From positions 1 through 7,725 of the forward strand of contig JAKSUP010000056.1 in assembly GCA_024408905.1 (NCBI GenBank): a stretch of 7,725 nucleotides of DNA, read 5' to 3'. Numbering within the stretch: the first letter of the stretch is position 1; every line of letters starts with the position of its first letter. Shown one piece after another: positions 5,607 through 7,725 of this stretch. This DNA comes from a bacterium. GTDB taxonomy: Bacteria > Cyanobacteriota > Vampirovibrionia > Gastranaerophilales > Gastranaerophilaceae. The notes under the pieces are model-generated. The model did not search any database, was not told the DNA's origin, and worked only from the letters and a program-made list of their open reading frames with translations. The position numbers and the translations under genes were made by a program.

Positions 5607-6545
5607 TTAATATGTTAACTTTGAATTTAGTTTGACAATATTATCTATTGCCTTCGCAAATCCTGAATCAGTTATGCGGTCTGTTGTATATTCGGCACAT
5701 GATAATAATTCAGGAGACGCATTTCCCATACTAATAGAAACTCCATTATGATTTCTGATAAAATTCATTAGGTCAATATCATTATTTCCGTCTGCGATAA
5801 AGGCAACATTTGGTATTTTTAAACTTATCTGCTCTGCAAGAGTAGATAATGCAATTTGTTTATTTACATTACTATTAATAATTTCGCAACATCTTGGGGA
5901 TGATGTAAATATATTTAATCCCTGATTTGTCAGATTATAACGAAGACTATTATACATAGGCATTATGGTTTGATAAGAGGTAGATTGTGGTTCTCTAAAC
6001 ATTACTAAATAGACATTGTTTAAATCAATATTATTACTATTCTCTATTTCTTCAATAAAATCTTTTCCTTTAATATATATTTTTGTGTGCGGATGAAGTT
6101 GTTTGTATTTTTTTCCATAGTTTATTATGGCTTGGGCTTGACTCCTCGATAGAGTTTTGCTATATAACAGTTGCCCCTCTTTATCTGCTACATGTGATCC
6201 GTGACCCAATATATAATATTCCGGCTGAATTTCCAGAAAATCTTTGATTAAATTTAATTCTTTACTTACTCGTCCGGTTGCAATTATTACCGGAACTCCG
6301 ATTTTTATAAGTTTTTTAAAGGCAGTTTGAGTGTCATTTGGAATAGAATTTGTATAGTAATTTCTAATAGTTCCGTCAAAATCTGAAACAAATGTAGTTA
6401 TCTTATTCGAATGTGTTTTTGCTAATTGATCAATGTATTTTGGAATAGTAGGGTTAGCTTTGAAAGCAATTTTTTTATAATTCATACATTGAGAATTTGT
6501 CTTATAAATAGCATTATTTTGGTACAGTGTAGTTATTATTTGCAT
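5607..6545 (-). CDS. Cof-type HAD-superfamily phosphatase
   Basis: This 312-residue protein is a haloacid-dehalogenase hydrolase of the Cof/subclass IIB type, soluble phosphatases that act on sugar phosphates and related small molecules. All four HAD motifs are present: D55-F-D-G-T59 (nucleophile D55, acid/base D57), A89-T90-G-R, K229 in the K-x-x-A-L position, and D252-G-N-N-D256-I-D-L-M. The region G114-H-G-S-H and the segment up to about 220 form the C2 cap, and S272-M-G-N-A matches the Cof C-terminal signature. The first 45 residues are an extra N-terminal segment with A27-F-K-A-N31, similar to the tag in the nucleotidyltransferase. The ATG at 6543-6545 is chosen because it shares one base with the TAA of the kinase gene (TAATG), with AAAGG at 6556-6560; ATG at 6483-6485 is an alternative. 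The coupling suggests joint action with the kinase-like protein. The substrate is unknown. Confidence 0.9.
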   Translation of the reverse strand: MQIITTLYQNNAIYKTNSQCMNYKKIAFKANPTIPKYIDQLAKTHSNKITTFVSDFDGTIRNYYTNSIPNDTQTAFKKLIKIGVPVIIATGRVSKELNLIKDFLEIQPEYYILGHGSHVADKEGQLLYSKTLSRSQAQAIINYGKKYKQLHPHTKIYIKGKDFIEEIENSNNIDLNNVYLVMFREPQSTSYQTIMPMYNSLRYNLTNQGLNIFTSSPRCCEIINSNVNKQIALSTLAEQISLKIPNVAFIADGNNDIDLMNFIRNHNGVSISMGNASPELLSCAEYTTDRITDSGFAKAIDNIVKLNSKLTY

Positions 6546-7612
6546 TATCCGGCTACCTTTTCGTCAAGCGTTGGTATGTGTTTGTCCGTATATGTAGTTT
6601 TTATTGATTTGTTACTATTATCGTTGTTGTTGCACCCTGAAATATCTTTATAGTAATCCAATTCTTCTATTTTATTGCTGTTGATAATTGGGATTATATT
6701 CCTCCAAACATTTATTAATTCAATACAGTCCATAAAATATGTTTTTTCGTTTGGATTACAACAAAAGTTATACTGATTTTCAAAAAACTTTTGTGCGTTG
6801 ATAATATATTGTTTGATTTCATTTAAGTTTATTTCCGTCTTTTCCCCGTGGGCATGAGTACTTAAAAGGTATAAATATCTTGCAATTTGGATTTTTATCG
6901 CTTCGGTTTTAATAACATCTTTAGTTGGTTTACGTAATACATTATAATGCGCTTGTTGAAGTTTTATAATTTTCGAATAATGTTTATCGCGAGGGTATTC
7001 AATACTTAAATCATTGTAATAATCACTTTTATGTTTTAGATATTGGATAAATAATTTATTTGCTTCTTGTGGTTCTAATTTCATTAGATACGGAAGTAAA
7101 GTTCTATATTCAAAATTTCTTAAGTTTGATGGGATACCGGATATATCTGAATAATTGGTAATTATTCCCCAATTCTTTTCTTTTTTTACTTTAAATCTTG
7201 GGATATTAATAAAATCAAGATACTCAAAATCAATAACACCAAAGTTATCCGGAGAAATTAAAACGTTTCCCGGCTTTAAATCATAATGCATTAAAAGTGA
7301 GTTTTTACGAGGTGTTTTAAATGGTTTTTTCATGTTCCAGTATACATCCGGCGTATCTAGTTTTGCTAAAACAGTCGCCATTTGACTTAAATTTGCATCA
7401 TTAAATTGATTACTTTGTGGATCTGGTTTTTGTCCCTGTATTTTTTCAGATATAATAAAATAATCACCCTCTCTGTTTTTATATGCAATATGCCCCCTTT
7501 GTATACCGTTCATAATGACATCATTTACAATTAAAGCAAGAAGTGCAGATACTTCTTTGAGGGATTCTTTCTGTTTTTCCCCTTCTTTCGGACGGAATCT
7601 TTTGACAACCAT
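6545..7612 (-). CDS. Protein-kinase/choline-kinase-fold phosphotransferase, 5'-truncated reading frame
   Basis: This 355-residue reading frame covers the kinase fold except its glycine loop. V2-V-K4-R-F has the ATP-binding lysine of the VAIK type, E20 fits the alpha-C glutamate, H109-Y-D111-L-K-P-G-N116-V-L is the catalytic loop, and V127-I-D128-F-E130-Y is the metal-binding motif. IDFEY in place of DFG leans towards the choline kinase/aminoglycoside phosphotransferase group, whereas HxDLKPxN resembles eukaryotic-type protein kinases, so the substrate class is open. A roughly 200-residue helical C-terminal region follows and ends in an Asn/Ser-rich tail. The ATG at 7610-7612 is the only in-frame start in the open frame but has no ribosome site and excludes the ATP loop. 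The frame stays open to 7690 and encodes F-Y-G-K-G-x-x-G-I-V upstream, so the original gene was longer (see the next entry). The stop overlaps the HAD start (TAATG). The product as it stands may be inactive or non-expressed. Confidence 0.75.
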   Translation of the reverse strand: MVVKRFRPKEGEKQKESLKEVSALLALIVNDVIMNGIQRGHIAYKNREGDYFIISEKIQGQKPDPQSNQFNDANLSQMATVLAKLDTPDVYWNMKKPFKTPRKNSLLMHYDLKPGNVLISPDNFGVIDFEYLDFINIPRFKVKKEKNWGIITNYSDISGIPSNLRNFEYRTLLPYLMKLEPQEANKLFIQYLKHKSDYYNDLSIEYPRDKHYSKIIKLQQAHYNVLRKPTKDVIKTEAIKIQIARYLYLLSTHAHGEKTEINLNEIKQYIINAQKFFENQYNFCCNPNEKTYFMDCIELINVWRNIIPIINSNKIEELDYYKDISGCNNNDNSNKSIKTTYTDKHIPTLDEKVAG

Positions 7613-7725
7613 GTTTGTTTGTTCACCAAAAGCTTTTAGTATTGAAACAATACCATTGCAACCTTTCCCATAAAATTCTTTTGATTCAGTTCATTTATTT
7701 CAGAACTAACTGCTAAAATTGCACT
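7613..7725 (-). pseudogene. 5' part of the kinase gene, separated by an apparent -1 frameshift
   Basis: On the minus strand 7690-7613 continues the kinase frame without a start codon and encodes T-E-S-K-E-F-Y-G-K-G-C-N-G-I-V, a textbook glycine-rich ATP loop about 26 residues before the ATP-binding lysine. Beyond 7690 that frame meets three stops (at 7691, 7700 and 7706). The other frame is open from the window edge (7725) and reads S-A-I-L-A-V-S-S-E-I-N-E-L-N-Q-K-N-F before losing the motif and ending at 7636. Joining the two at N-F/Y-G-K-G needs one extra base in the T4 run at 7672-7675 (minus strand AATTTTATGGG). A single T deletion in a homopolymer therefore explains everything. It may be a true mutation, a sequencing or assembly error, or, less likely, recoding. 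The N-terminus lies outside the window. Confidence 0.65.

Noticed and set aside
6426..6653. Hydrophobic plus-strand reading frame
   Set aside because: It is antisense to the junction of the HAD and kinase genes; the hydrophobicity arises from reading AT-rich coding sequence in reverse.
2952..7612. A lic1-like phosphocholine locus (LicA kinase, LicC cytidylyltransferase, LicD)
   Set aside because: The kinase and nucleotidyltransferase lie in separate transcription units from licD, there is no choline permease, and the licD operon already has its own cytidylyltransferase. Kept only as a weak alternative.
7669..7680. Programmed -1 ribosomal frameshift in the kinase gene
   Set aside because: The site G AAT TTT does not fit the X XXY YYZ slippery pattern and no clear downstream pseudoknot is seen; a single T loss in a homopolymer is simpler.
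1..7725. CRISPR arrays, insertion sequences, rRNA or phage genes
   Set aside because: No regularly spaced repeats, transposase motifs, terminal inverted repeats or rRNA-like stretches were seen.

Overview
The window is AT-rich (roughly 30% G+C by eye) and reads as a bacterial chromosome fragment. My best guess is an uncultured gut lineage of the Gastranaerophilales/Vampirovibrionia (Melainabacteria) type. The basis is the low G+C, the surface-glycan gene content, and a short 'F-K-A' tag near the N-terminus of two unrelated adjacent enzymes, which I associate from memory with that group. A Firmicutes or Elusimicrobiota origin cannot be excluded.

Layout. (1) 133-330, plus strand: a stand-alone LuxR-type DNA-binding domain of 65 residues. 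(2) 3887 down to 323, minus strand: a compact four-gene operon, licD-type phosphotransferase > class V PLP aminotransferase > TagD/PntC-like cytidylyltransferase > galE. The first three genes overlap by 8 and 14 nt. The operon has a good sigma70 promoter at 3977-4004 and no visible terminator; its last gene runs 8 nt into the convergent luxR-type gene. (3) 3888-4505: a 618-base region without protein genes. It holds a minus-strand tRNA-Val(UAC) with its own promoter and terminator, fragments resembling tRNA pieces on both sides, and a G+C-rich patch. (4) 4506-5579, plus strand: a sugar-nucleotidyltransferase-like protein. (5) 7725 down to 5607, minus strand: a kinase/phosphotransferase gene coupled by a TAATG junction to a Cof-type HAD phosphatase. 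The 5' part of the kinase gene appears to be frameshifted.

Function. The operon in (2) has the logic of surface-glycan decoration. The aminotransferase makes an amino-phosphonate or amino-alkyl phosphate, the cytidylyltransferase activates it as a CMP/CDP derivative, the LicD protein transfers it to a sugar, and GalE supplies UDP-Gal or UDP-GalNAc. 2-Aminoethylphosphonate is an attractive substrate, but the genes that make the C-P bond are not in the window, so the substrate is inferred. The cluster in (4)-(5) joins a nucleotidyltransferase, a phosphatase and a kinase, and its pathway is unknown.

The most informative oddities are the frameshift that separates the kinase glycine-rich loop from its upstream sequence, the aminotransferase-cytidylyltransferase-LicD trio, the tRNA-like debris around tRNA-Val, and the shared F-K-A tag.
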